From: Holdemania massiliensis | GTDB taxonomy: Bacteria > Bacillota_I > Bacilli_A > Erysipelotrichales > Erysipelotrichaceae | Assembly: GCF_022440805.1 (NCBI RefSeq) | Contig: NZ_JAKNTK010000001.1 | Location: forward strand, 558,001 to 622,000 | Length of the DNA: 64,000 bases | Direction of reading: 5' to 3' | In this document: positions 33,997-41,592 of the stretch, in pieces | Position numbering within the stretch: position 1 is the first letter of the stretch | Layout: every line of letters starts with the position of its first letter | Notes under the pieces: model-generated | Database searches by the model: none | What the model saw: only the letters and a program-made list of their open reading frames with translations | What the model was told of the DNA's origin: nothing | Position numbers and translations under genes: made by a program

Positions 33997-34026
33997 ATTG
34001 TAAACTTTGAATAAAAAGTTTACAAT
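33997..34026 (+). promoter_or_regulatory. Palindrome embedding the promoter of the SIS gene
   Basis: ATTGTAAACTTT (33997-34008) and AAAGTTTACAAT (34015-34026) form a perfect 12-bp inverted repeat with a 6-bp gap. TTGTAA (33998-34003) and TACAAT (34021-34026) lie in the arms at 17-bp spacing and can act as -35 and -10. A repressor on this palindrome would directly block the promoter. Confidence 0.7.
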
Positions 34027-34052
34027 GGGAACAGAAAGTGGAGGAATTGAAA

Positions 34053-34757
34053 ATGAACAATAAAGTATTTCCAACGGTTCGCCAGCTTGTCGATCAAGTT
34101 GAAGCAACGCAGCAGGAGAACATCGAAGCCGCAGCGCAGGCGGTTGCCCAATGCATTATCGACGGTGGTATCGTCCAGGCCTGGGGCGGCGGACATTCCT
34201 TAGCGGGAGCCATGGAAGTAGCCCATCGAGCAGGCGGATTCATTCCGACAAAGAAAATTGTAGAACCGTCCAACAATGCTTATGAAACAGTTGAAAGAGC
34301 CGGCGAGATTTTTATGAAGAAGGTTGATGTCCGTCCGGGCGATGTTGTCTTTATCATCTCCAATTCCGGCCGTAATCCGCTGTGCATGGATATTGCCCTG
34401 GGCTGCAAGAAGAAGGGTGCCAAGCTGATCGCGATCACAGCGCTGGAAGCTTCTTCGCACTTGTCGCCAAAACATTCCTGCGGCAAGAATCTGTATGAAA
34501 TTTCAGATATCGTTTTGGACAACTGCACGCCGGAAGGCGATTGCTGCATCGATCTGGAAGGCTTTGACGGCAAGATCTGCGGCATGTCGATGATTACGAC
34601 CTCGGTTCTGGTTCAGGCGGTGACCTATCGGGCAGCTGAAATCCTGATTGAAAAAGGGATCACTCCTCCGATCTACAAATCACAGAATATCGACGGCGGA
34701 CGGGAGTTCAACGAGACGCTGGAAGCTAAATACATCGATCGTCTGTATCGGATTTAA
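34053..34757 (+). CDS. SIS-domain sugar-isomerase-like protein (UPF0309 type)
   Basis: The 234-residue protein is a SIS phosphosugar-binding protein, with WGGGHSLAGAMEV, FIISNSGRNPLCMDIA and LEGFDGKICGMS. Relatives (UPF0309) are often encoded in amino-sugar and N-acetylmuramate-type operons; their reaction is not settled. It is the last gene of this group and has its own palindromic promoter. The start at 34053 follows GGAGGAAT; a GTG 15 bases upstream overlaps that site. Confidence 0.87.
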   Translation: MNNKVFPTVRQLVDQVEATQQENIEAAAQAVAQCIIDGGIVQAWGGGHSLAGAMEVAHRAGGFIPTKKIVEPSNNAYETVERAGEIFMKKVDVRPGDVVFIISNSGRNPLCMDIALGCKKKGAKLIAITALEASSHLSPKHSCGKNLYEISDIVLDNCTPEGDCCIDLEGFDGKICGMSMITTSVLVQAVTYRAAEILIEKGITPPIYKSQNIDGGREFNETLEAKYIDRLYRI

Positions 34758-34777
34758 GCGGTTTAATCTCAAAAGAA

Positions 34778-34830
34778 AAAAAGCATCAGGGTATTGGAAG
34801 CGGGAAACCTTCAAAACTGATGCTTTTTTT
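34778..34830. terminator. Bidirectional terminator between convergent genes
   Basis: AAAAAGCATCAG (34778-34789) pairs with CTGATGCTTTTTTT (34818-34830), serving the SIS gene and the convergent histidine-kinase gene. Confidence 0.85.
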
Positions 34831-34846
34831 ATGTTTTTAATTGCCT

Positions 34847-37789
34847 TTATTCTTCTTCTTTCCTCTCAACGCATTGTTCGATAATCCGCAATAATCGTGC
34901 ACAGTCAAGCGGTTTTGCCATATGAGCATTCATCCCGGCGCGCAGACATCGCTGAACATCTTCTTCAAAGGCATTGGCCGTCATCGCAATAATCGGAATC
35001 GTATGAGCCTGCGGATGTTCACTTTGACGGATTTTACGGCACGCTGTTAAACCATCCATGACCGGCATCTGCAGATCCATTAAAATCGCATCAAAGGTGC
35101 CGGCCGGAGCAGCCAGGAACTGATCGATGGCTTCCTGTCCATTTACCGCAATCTGGGCTTCAATCAAGCCGATTTTCAGATATTCAACAGCAATTTCCCG
35201 GTTAAGTTCATTATCCTCAACTAACAGGACTCGGCAGCCGGATAATTCCGGCACGCTCGGCTGATCCACTGTCTTTGTTTTTTCAGGATGGCCGCTGTGA
35301 ATCTCCGCCAGCGCACTGTACAGCCGCTTGCGAAACAGCGGTTTTTCAATAAAGTGTTCAATTCCAGCTTCCTGGGCCTTATCCATGATCTGCGACCAAT
35401 CGTAAGCAGAAACGAAGATCACCGGGAGTTCCTCACTGATCTGTTCATGAATTGTTTGTGTCAGCGTTAAGCCATCCATTCCCGGCAGAACCCAGTCAAC
35501 AATCGCAACATCATAACTTGCCTGGTTCTGATGCGCTGACCGAATTTTCCGCAGCGCTTCAGGAGCATCGAGCGCACTGTCGGCAAAGACCGCCGCCGCT
35601 TCCAAAATTGCCGTGACATCTTCACAAACCTGTGGATCATCATCTACGATGATCACGCGCATGCCGGCAATTTCCTGCGGTCTGAATTCCGGATAATCTG
35701 CTTTTTTCAGGTCCAGGCGGATCGCAAAGGCTGAACCTTTTTCCAATTCACTTTCAACGGAAAGGGTACCGCCCATCATTTCGACGATGTTATAAACAAT
35801 CGATAATCCTAAACCTGTTCCGCCTTCCTGGATATGCAGCTCACCTTGTTCCTGTTCAAAAGGCGAACCGAGCCGCTGCATAAATTCTTTGGACATCCCG
35901 ATTCCGTTATCCCTTACCTGGAAGCATAGACTTACATAACCTTCACGCTGCGAGGGACTTTCCATGATTTCAAAATTGATGTGACCAAACGGCCGGGTAT
36001 ATTTGACGGCGTTGTTCAAGATGTTAATCAGCACCTGATTGAGCCGAGTCCAGTCACCGCAGAGATGATCATTCCAGAGATCATGAATATGAATATCAAA
36101 GGTATGATGTTTGGCCTCCGCCTGCGTCCGGATGATGCCGGAGACATTGTCAATCAGCTCTGAAAGGCAGAACGGTTCTTCCTTGATTGAAACTTTTCCG
36201 CTTTCAATCCGTGACAGATCCAGGATATCATTGATAATGCTCAGTAAGTGAGCTGCGGATAAACGAAGCTTGCGAACAGATTCATGAACCTGTACCGGAT
36301 CCTGGGCGTTGCGGTCAAGAATTTCCACCATTCCAATAATCGCGTTCATCGGTGTTCGGATTTCATGACTCATATTGGAAAGAAACTCTGACTTGGCCCG
36401 ATTGGCCTGCTGAGCAGCTTGAGCGGCTGTTCGCAAGGACTCCTGAACTCGCATGTTTTGAGTGATGTCTTCCCAATAAAACATCATTTTCTTTCGTCCG
36501 GCGATCATGACGCCGGTTTTAATCGTGAACCGCAGATCCAGCAGCTGATGGGTTTGCGCATGTTCGATTTGGAGCTGATAGCTTTCATCTTTTTCGATTG
36601 TTTCCGCCATCAGCCGGTGGTACAGATCGGGTGAAGCCTTACAACACAGCTCCTTTAACAGCTCGGGATTCGTCAGATAAGCCTGGCTGTCATGACCTAA
36701 AATCCGCTTGCTGTTGCGGAAAACCTGTTCCAAACGATGCTGATTCTGATCAAACAAACAGACGACCAAGTCGCTCTTTTCACTCAGGGCGTCATAGGTT
36801 GCGTTCTGAATTTCCCGTTCGACCATCTGCCGGCGTTCGTTGTTGCGGCGGCGAACCAGGAAGTACAGCACGACGGTAACAGTCAGAACCGAGATGACGA
36901 TCAGCATTTCGATGATCCCAGTAATGATTGCCAACACACTTTGTGATTCCGCCTGAATCACTTCGCTGGGAATAATCCCACACAGAATCCACTGCGGATT
37001 TTCCTGAACCGGAATAAAATAAAGGTAATATTCTTTTCCTTGGATCTTGCAGCGAATGCTGAATTCTTCTTGATTCACAAGCCGATTTTTAAGCTTTTGC
37101 TGATCATCACCGCGATAGCCGGCGGCTTCGATCAAGTCGGCAAACTGAATAATCTGAGTTTCATTTTCACCGCTTTGGATTGCGGCGCTGACTGCACTGC
37201 CGCTGAGCGTATCGACAAGAAAGTAATAGCCGTCGCTGCGAAAGGATTTTGCGATGGCATTGCTGCTGTAACGCTCCATCGGAACACCGACGAAAAAAGT
37301 ACCTAGATCCTGATTGTCTTTTTCCAGCAGCATCTCAATTACGGTTAAGCTCGCCCCGGTTTCATCCACGAACATGGCTGAGTAAGCGGTACTGCCGGGC
37401 AGCAGTGCCTGCGGCTGGAAAGGAAGCTGATCTGCGTTCACGGTTTGTCCCTGACTGTCATAGCCGATTCCCTCAGAATTCAGATAAATCGCAAACCGAT
37501 AATCATATTCCTGCAGAAATGCCTGCATGGTCACTGTGGCTTTTTCAGGATCTTCCCAGCTTATGTAGGCGGCAAACCGCTTGACGCTGTTAAGATCCGC
37601 GAGAATATCGGAATCGATCAGGTTTTCTGATTTTTGAAAAATATTCTTAACGGCCTCAACCGCATTGTTTTCCATCTGCTGCTGAACATGCCGAATCATC
37701 AAACCCGTCAGCAAAATCAGTCCGATTAAGACGGCGAGCAGCAGGCCTTCAAAAACGCGGGAAAGGGTCTGTTTATTCTTCTGTTTCAT
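34847..37789 (-). CDS. Hybrid sensor histidine kinase with two receiver domains
   Basis: The 980-residue protein has a transmembrane segment (about 12-33), a large extracytoplasmic Cache-like sensor region (about 35-280), a second membrane segment (about 285-312) and a PAS-like region. The HisKA domain follows (His475 in NMSHEIRTP), then the ATPase domain with the N-box INILNNAVKY and GGTGLGLSI. Two receiver domains end it: VDWVLPGMDG and LMDLQMPVMDG, with Asp905. It is a complex phosphorelay kinase. It overlaps the sugar-binding lipoprotein gene upstream by 17 bp, so the lipoprotein likely feeds its sensor domain. No output regulator is adjacent; the Hpt at 22520 is a possible relay partner. 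Confidence 0.93.
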   Translation of the reverse strand: MKQKNKQTLSRVFEGLLLAVLIGLILLTGLMIRHVQQQMENNAVEAVKNIFQKSENLIDSDILADLNSVKRFAAYISWEDPEKATVTMQAFLQEYDYRFAIYLNSEGIGYDSQGQTVNADQLPFQPQALLPGSTAYSAMFVDETGASLTVIEMLLEKDNQDLGTFFVGVPMERYSSNAIAKSFRSDGYYFLVDTLSGSAVSAAIQSGENETQIIQFADLIEAAGYRGDDQQKLKNRLVNQEEFSIRCKIQGKEYYLYFIPVQENPQWILCGIIPSEVIQAESQSVLAIITGIIEMLIVISVLTVTVVLYFLVRRRNNERRQMVEREIQNATYDALSEKSDLVVCLFDQNQHRLEQVFRNSKRILGHDSQAYLTNPELLKELCCKASPDLYHRLMAETIEKDESYQLQIEHAQTHQLLDLRFTIKTGVMIAGRKKMMFYWEDITQNMRVQESLRTAAQAAQQANRAKSEFLSNMSHEIRTPMNAIIGMVEILDRNAQDPVQVHESVRKLRLSAAHLLSIINDILDLSRIESGKVSIKEEPFCLSELIDNVSGIIRTQAEAKHHTFDIHIHDLWNDHLCGDWTRLNQVLINILNNAVKYTRPFGHINFEIMESPSQREGYVSLCFQVRDNGIGMSKEFMQRLGSPFEQEQGELHIQEGGTGLGLSIVYNIVEMMGGTLSVESELEKGSAFAIRLDLKKADYPEFRPQEIAGMRVIIVDDDPQVCEDVTAILEAAAVFADSALDAPEALRKIRSAHQNQASYDVAIVDWVLPGMDGLTLTQTIHEQISEELPVIFVSAYDWSQIMDKAQEAGIEHFIEKPLFRKRLYSALAEIHSGHPEKTKTVDQPSVPELSGCRVLLVEDNELNREIAVEYLKIGLIEAQIAVNGQEAIDQFLAAPAGTFDAILMDLQMPVMDGLTACRKIRQSEHPQAHTIPIIAMTANAFEEDVQRCLRAGMNAHMAKPLDCARLLRIIEQCVERKEEE

Positions 37790-38735
37790 AGTTGTCTAAA
37801 TTATCCTGATTAATGATCTGCGAGTCGGTTAGATATTCAGCTTTTAGTGCTTCCCCGCTGAGCAGCTGATAGCCGAGCTGCTGAAGGAGCATACCCCATT
37901 GTGCAGGCGACTGCACTGAAGCTGCACGAACAAAGCCTTTTTCAACGGCTTGAAGCAGAATATCCGTACCGGCATCGTGATACAGACTGCCTGTTCCATA
38001 TAACAAGATACTATCCTGTCGTCCGGCAGCCAAGACCAGACTGTGCATCAGCAGCGTAATATCATCATTAAATCCCCACAGGATATTCATTTCCGGATGT
38101 TCGCTCAGCAGCTTTTCAGCTGCCGGCAGTACTTCTTCATACAGCGTAACTTCATCGCTGGCAACGACTTCCACTGCAGAACCTTCCAGCGTATCAAGAA
38201 TTCCCTGAACCCGGCTCGTTACAGAGCGAGCCAGCGGATTGTTCAGCATGCCCAGCTTTCCGCCTTCAGGATGATCCTTTAAAATTTGTTCGCCGATTAA
38301 TACCCCCAGCTGATAATTGTCACCGCCGATAAAGGCAGCGGTATATTCAGAATCACTGACCTGGGAATCAAAACAAATGACCGGTACCTGAGCTTCCTGA
38401 CATGCTTTCAAAGCGGGTAAAATGCCGTCAACATCCACCGGACCGAGAAATAACAGATCAATTCCTTGATCCAGCATCTGTTCGATTCCTTCAATCTGCC
38501 GATCATTGTCCAGCTGTGGATCAAAAGTAATCACTACATCGCCTTTGGCTTCTGCCGCACTTTGAACTTCTGCCAGCGCTGCCCGGTAGGCAGGGTCGGT
38601 TAGATCCATACCTGTAAATCCAAAAGTAACTTGTTCATCTTTTGGACTTTCTTTATCCATATTGAACAGCGTACAGCCGGACAGGCTCAGCGCCAGGCAT
38701 AAACCAATTCCCAGGCTTCCCCATTTTTTTCGCAT
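37773..38735 (-). CDS. Sugar-binding lipoprotein, RbsB/LacI-type periplasmic-binding family
   Basis: The 320-residue protein has a lipobox (LSLSGC, Cys21) and a class I sugar-binding fold (IEGIEQMLDQGIDLLFLGPVD in part, VICFDSQVSD, FIGGDNYQLGVLIGEQ, ILWGFNDD). No ABC permease or ATPase gene is near. Instead it overlaps the hybrid kinase gene by 17 bp, so a role as extracellular sugar sensor for the kinase is favoured, as known for XylFII-LytS-like pairs. GAGGGGGAAA precedes the ATG. Confidence 0.9.
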   Translation of the reverse strand: MRKKWGSLGIGLCLALSLSGCTLFNMDKESPKDEQVTFGFTGMDLTDPAYRAALAEVQSAAEAKGDVVITFDPQLDNDRQIEGIEQMLDQGIDLLFLGPVDVDGILPALKACQEAQVPVICFDSQVSDSEYTAAFIGGDNYQLGVLIGEQILKDHPEGGKLGMLNNPLARSVTSRVQGILDTLEGSAVEVVASDEVTLYEEVLPAAEKLLSEHPEMNILWGFNDDITLLMHSLVLAAGRQDSILLYGTGSLYHDAGTDILLQAVEKGFVRAASVQSPAQWGMLLQQLGYQLLSGEALKAEYLTDSQIINQDNLDNYETEE

Positions 38736-38948
38736 TGTGTTTCCCCCTCTGTATTCCGTCTTTATAACTTCTTTATTGTATGTTTATTATACCGCGAAAG
38801 AATACGTGAATTCTACCATTCTTACCGATTCTTCTGCTTTTATCAATTTGGCAGGTCCGGGTATCCTTAGAATAAAGATCTGTTGCTGCACGATTTTGTA
38901 AACTCTCAACAAGTAGCTATTTTGTATAAAGACTGAAAATTATAGACC

Positions 38949-39059
38949 AAAAAAGAACAACGCCTTCACGTCTCGTAAAGATTGTCGGCGTTGTTCTGTC
39001 CACCACTTCCCTCGTAAGAGGGAGTGAATGACGGGTATCGCTGCTGCAAGCGACCCTAC
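38949..39059 (-). ncRNA. Orphan antisense-type RNA (type I antitoxin-like), copy 1
   Basis: On the minus strand TTGAAA (39088-39093) and TATAAT (39066-39071) with a 16-bp spacer predict an RNA of about 110 nt that ends at a perfect hairpin (GAACAACGCC/GGCGTTGTTC, 38955-38996) followed by a T-run. It matches the two antisense RNAs downstream. The associated toxin frame is only a 3' remnant here with an in-frame TAA. Confidence 0.6.
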
Positions 39060-39320
39060 GCTTTGATTATAATCCATTCCTGAGTTATTTCAAGTTTTCC
39101 CCTTTTAGAATCGACTGTTTCATAAATTTACACAATTTGAACAGAAAATCTGTACTGTAACCTTACTTTTTTCAATTTTCGGCGGGGCTTTTTCCAATTT
39201 TCCGCAATATTAGAAATGTAGGATTTCTTGTTTACAGCGGCTGCCCGTCCGGATGGATCATTGTTTGATTCATTGTTTTTCAAGCTTGTTTTTCTGAGCT
39301 TAGGAAAGGAGGGGCTTTTT

Positions 39321-39503
39321 ATGAAGCTATTCATAAAACTTTTGAGCTCTATTTCTCTTTCTGAATTCATCCTGATCGTCCAAACAGCGATCATGCTTCT
39401 TGAATACAGACTGAAAATTATAGACCGAGAAAGAAAAAACGCCGTCTTATCCCGCAAAGATGACCGACGTTTATCTGTCCACCACTTCCCTCGTAAGAGG
39501 TAG
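39321..39503 (+). CDS. Short membrane peptide, type I toxin-like, copy A
   Basis: The 60-residue peptide begins after GGAAAGGAGGGG. It has a hydrophobic stretch (about residues 12-28, LSEFILIVQTAIMLLEY) and a highly basic tail (KIIDRERKN...RKR). The layout resembles holin-like/TxpA-type toxins of type I systems, but I cannot match a named family. The 3' third is covered by an antisense RNA. It differs from copy B at only a few residues. The minus-strand frame across the same DNA is also open, but it has no ribosome site and is probably spurious. Confidence 0.55.
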   Translation: MKLFIKLLSSISLSEFILIVQTAIMLLEYRLKIIDRERKNAVLSRKDDRRLSVHHFPRKR

Positions 39504-39538
39504 TGAATGACGGGTATCGCTGTTACAAGCGATCCTAC
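39434..39538 (-). ncRNA. Antisense RNA of module A
   Basis: Minus-strand TTGAAA (39567-39572), 16-bp spacer, TATAAT (39545-39550) predict a start near 39538. A hairpin AAACGCCG/CGACGTTT with a T-run (39431-39472) ends it. It overlaps the last about 70 nt of the peptide gene, as in convergent type I antitoxins. Internal hairpins (CCTCGTAAGAGG and ATCGCTG/CAAGCGAT) are conserved in all copies. Confidence 0.62.
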
Positions 39539-39842
39539 CTTTATATTATAGAACATTCCTGAGTTATTTCAAGGCTGTTTATCTATTTTCTAAGAATTAG
39601 AATATAAAAATACTATGTTGGAATAAACTAATTATCATTTTTCATTAATTTACATCATGGGATCAGAAAATCTGTACTGTAACCTTACTTTTTTCAATTT
39701 TTGGCGGGGCTTTTTCCATTTTTCCGCAATATTAGAAATGTAGGATTTCTTGTTTACAGCGGCTGCCCGTCCGGATGGATCATTGTTTGATTCATTGTTT
39801 TTCAAGCTCGATTTTCTGAGCTTAGGAAAGGAGGGGCTTTTT

Positions 39843-40025
39843 ATGAAGCAATTCATAAAACTTTTGAGCTCTATTTCTCTTTCTGAATTCATCCTGATCG
39901 TCCAAACAGCGATCCTGTTTCTTGAATACAGACTGAAAATTATAGATCGAAAAAGAAAAAACGCCGTCAATTCTCGCAAAGATAACCGGCGTTTATCTGT
40001 CCACCACTTCCCTCGTAAGAGGTAG
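39843..40025 (+). CDS. Short membrane peptide, type I toxin-like, copy B
   Basis: The 60-residue peptide is nearly the same as copy A: hydrophobic segment LSEFILIVQTAILFLEY followed by a basic tail. The ribosome site GGAAAGGAGGGG is unchanged. Substitutions relative to copy A are mostly conservative (for example Met-Leu to Leu-Phe in the hydrophobic segment), which suggests that the frame is under selection. Confidence 0.55.
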   Translation: MKQFIKLLSSISLSEFILIVQTAILFLEYRLKIIDRKRKNAVNSRKDNRRLSVHHFPRKR

Positions 40026-40060
40026 TGAATGACGGGTATCGCTGTTGCAAGCGACCCTAC
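39955..40060 (-). ncRNA. Antisense RNA of module B
   Basis: Minus-strand TTGTCT (16-bp spacer) TATAAT (40067-40072) predict an RNA ending at the perfect AAACGCCG/CGGCGTTT hairpin with a T-run (39951-39993). It overlaps the 3' end of copy B as in module A. Confidence 0.6.
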
Positions 40061-40238
40061 GCTTTTATTATAGTCCTTTTCTGAGTTAAGACAAGACTCT
40101 TTTATCAATTTTATCTTTATTTTCTCTCCAAAAATAAGAAAACGGAGAGGCGCAGATCCATCTCTTAAACATGTGACAAAAAATCAATTCCAACACGAGA
40201 GAATGTCGAAGCATTTTTCTTCCTATAGACCTAAAGCA

Positions 40239-40247
40239 TGATATAAT
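40239..40247 (+). promoter_or_regulatory. Extended -10 promoter of glyA
   Basis: TGATATAAT is an extended -10 element lying 38 bp before the glyA start; no clear -35 box. Confidence 0.55.
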
Positions 40248-40285
40248 CAGATTATCTATGAACTGAGAAAGAGAGGATCCTATTG

Positions 40286-41515
40286 ATGATTGATGCCGAA
40301 GTGCGCCATGCGATTGAATTAGAGACAGAACGACAGACCCATAACATTGAACTGATCGCTTCAGAAAATTATGTTTCCCGTGATGTATTGGAGGCTGTCG
40401 GCTCCATTTTGACCAATAAATATGCTGAAGGATATCCAGGCCGGCGTTATTATGGCGGATGTGTCGATGTGGATAAAATAGAGAACCTGGCGCGTGAGCG
40501 CGTGTGCGAGTTGTTTCAGGCGGAACATGCCAACGTTCAGCCGCATTCCGGTTCCCAGGCCAATATGGCAGTCTATATGACAATCCTGCAGCCAGGTGAT
40601 AAAGTATTAGGCATGGATCTGAACTCTGGAGGACATTTGACCCATGGCCATCAGCTGAATTTCTCTGGCCGGCTCTATGAGTTTCACAGCTATGGTGTCG
40701 ATCAGGAAACCGAATGCATTAACTATGAGGAAGTGCGCAGGATTGCGATGGAAGTGAAGCCGAAACTGATAGTGGCTGGGGCCAGTGCTTATCCGCGTGA
40801 AATTGATTTTAAGAAATTCCGCGAAATTGCGGATGAAGTTGGTGCTTATCTAATGGTGGATATGGCGCATATCGCCGGTTTGGTTGCCGCTGGTCTGCAT
40901 GGCAGTCCGGTTCCTTACGCACATTTTGTGACTTCAACTACACATAAAACGCTCCGCGGACCGCGCGGCGGCATCATTCTCTGCAAACAGGAATTCGCAA
41001 AGGATCTCGACCGTAATGTTTTTCCAGGGATCCAAGGCGGACCGCTGATGCATGTCATCGCAGGAAAGGCGGTGTGCTTTGGTGAAGCGCTGAAGCCGGA
41101 ATTTAACGATTATGCTCGGCAGATTGTCAAAAACTGTCAGGTTTTCTGTGAAACACTGAAGCAGGAAGGCCTGCGGATTGTGACCGGCGGAACGGATAAT
41201 CATTTGATTTTGGCAGACGTTAAATCCTCATTTGGCCTTACTGGTAAAAAAGCCGAAGCCCTGTTGGACGAAATCAACATCACCTGCAATAAGAACACCA
41301 TTCCTTTTGATCAGGAAAAACCCTTTGTGACCAGCGGTATTCGTCTGGGTACAGCAGCGATGACAACGCGCGGATTCAAAGAAGCAGAATTCCGCCAAGT
41401 CGCTCGCTGGATGACGATGATTCTGAAAGATCCTGAAAATGAAGCGCTTAAGAACCAGCTGCGACAGGAGGTCATCGCAATGACTTCCCGTTATCCACTA
41501 ATTCGCGAAGCATAA
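40286..41515 (+). CDS. glyA: Serine hydroxymethyltransferase
   Basis: The 409-residue protein is full length for GlyA. It shows IELIASENYVS, NKYAEGYPGRRYYGG, PHSGSQANMAVY, the PLP-site MVDMAHIAGLVA and the catalytic Lys in TTHKTLRGPRGG. It converts serine and tetrahydrofolate to glycine and methylene-tetrahydrofolate, the main source of one-carbon units. It stands alone between the toxin-like repeats and a terminator. The start at 40286 fits GAGAGG about 9 nt upstream; a TTG one codon earlier is less likely. Confidence 0.97.
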   Translation: MIDAEVRHAIELETERQTHNIELIASENYVSRDVLEAVGSILTNKYAEGYPGRRYYGGCVDVDKIENLARERVCELFQAEHANVQPHSGSQANMAVYMTILQPGDKVLGMDLNSGGHLTHGHQLNFSGRLYEFHSYGVDQETECINYEEVRRIAMEVKPKLIVAGASAYPREIDFKKFREIADEVGAYLMVDMAHIAGLVAAGLHGSPVPYAHFVTSTTHKTLRGPRGGIILCKQEFAKDLDRNVFPGIQGGPLMHVIAGKAVCFGEALKPEFNDYARQIVKNCQVFCETLKQEGLRIVTGGTDNHLILADVKSSFGLTGKKAEALLDEINITCNKNTIPFDQEKPFVTSGIRLGTAAMTTRGFKEAEFRQVARWMTMILKDPENEALKNQLRQEVIAMTSRYPLIREA

Positions 41516-41521
41516 AAGAGA

Positions 41522-41573
41522 AAAGTCCTGTCTGATCAGTGCAGTCTGCATTGATCCGGCAGGACTTTATTCT
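41522..41573 (+). terminator. Terminator after glyA
   Basis: AAAGTCCTG (41522-41530) pairs with CAGGACTTT (41560-41568), with a secondary GATCA/TGATC stem inside and ATTCTT after. Confidence 0.8.
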
Positions 41574-41592
41574 TATAACCAAGACAACAGAC

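Larger units (their letters stand above)
39121..39572 (+). repeat. Tandem repeat unit 1 (toxin-antitoxin-like module)
   Basis: This block is nearly identical to 39643-40094, at an offset of 522 bp. It contains a leader of about 200 bp, a short membrane-peptide gene and an antisense RNA. The shared sequence includes the promoter, ribosome site and hairpins. A partial third copy (38922-39094) has only the antisense half. Confidence 0.85.
39643..40094 (+). repeat. Tandem repeat unit 2 (toxin-antitoxin-like module)
   Basis: Second copy of the block at 39121-39572, with scattered substitutions. About 70 bp of unrelated AT-rich DNA separates the two. Confidence 0.85.

Noticed and set aside
38922..40094. 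CRISPR array
   Set aside because: The repeats are few, several hundred bases long and contain genes and promoters. There are no short, regularly spaced repeats.
39128..40108. Two long minus-strand open frames (142 and 152 codons) over the tandem repeats
   Set aside because: They share sequence only because the repeats are duplicated. They lack ribosome sites, cross the antisense RNA terminators and read the complement of the short peptide genes. I treat them as spurious.
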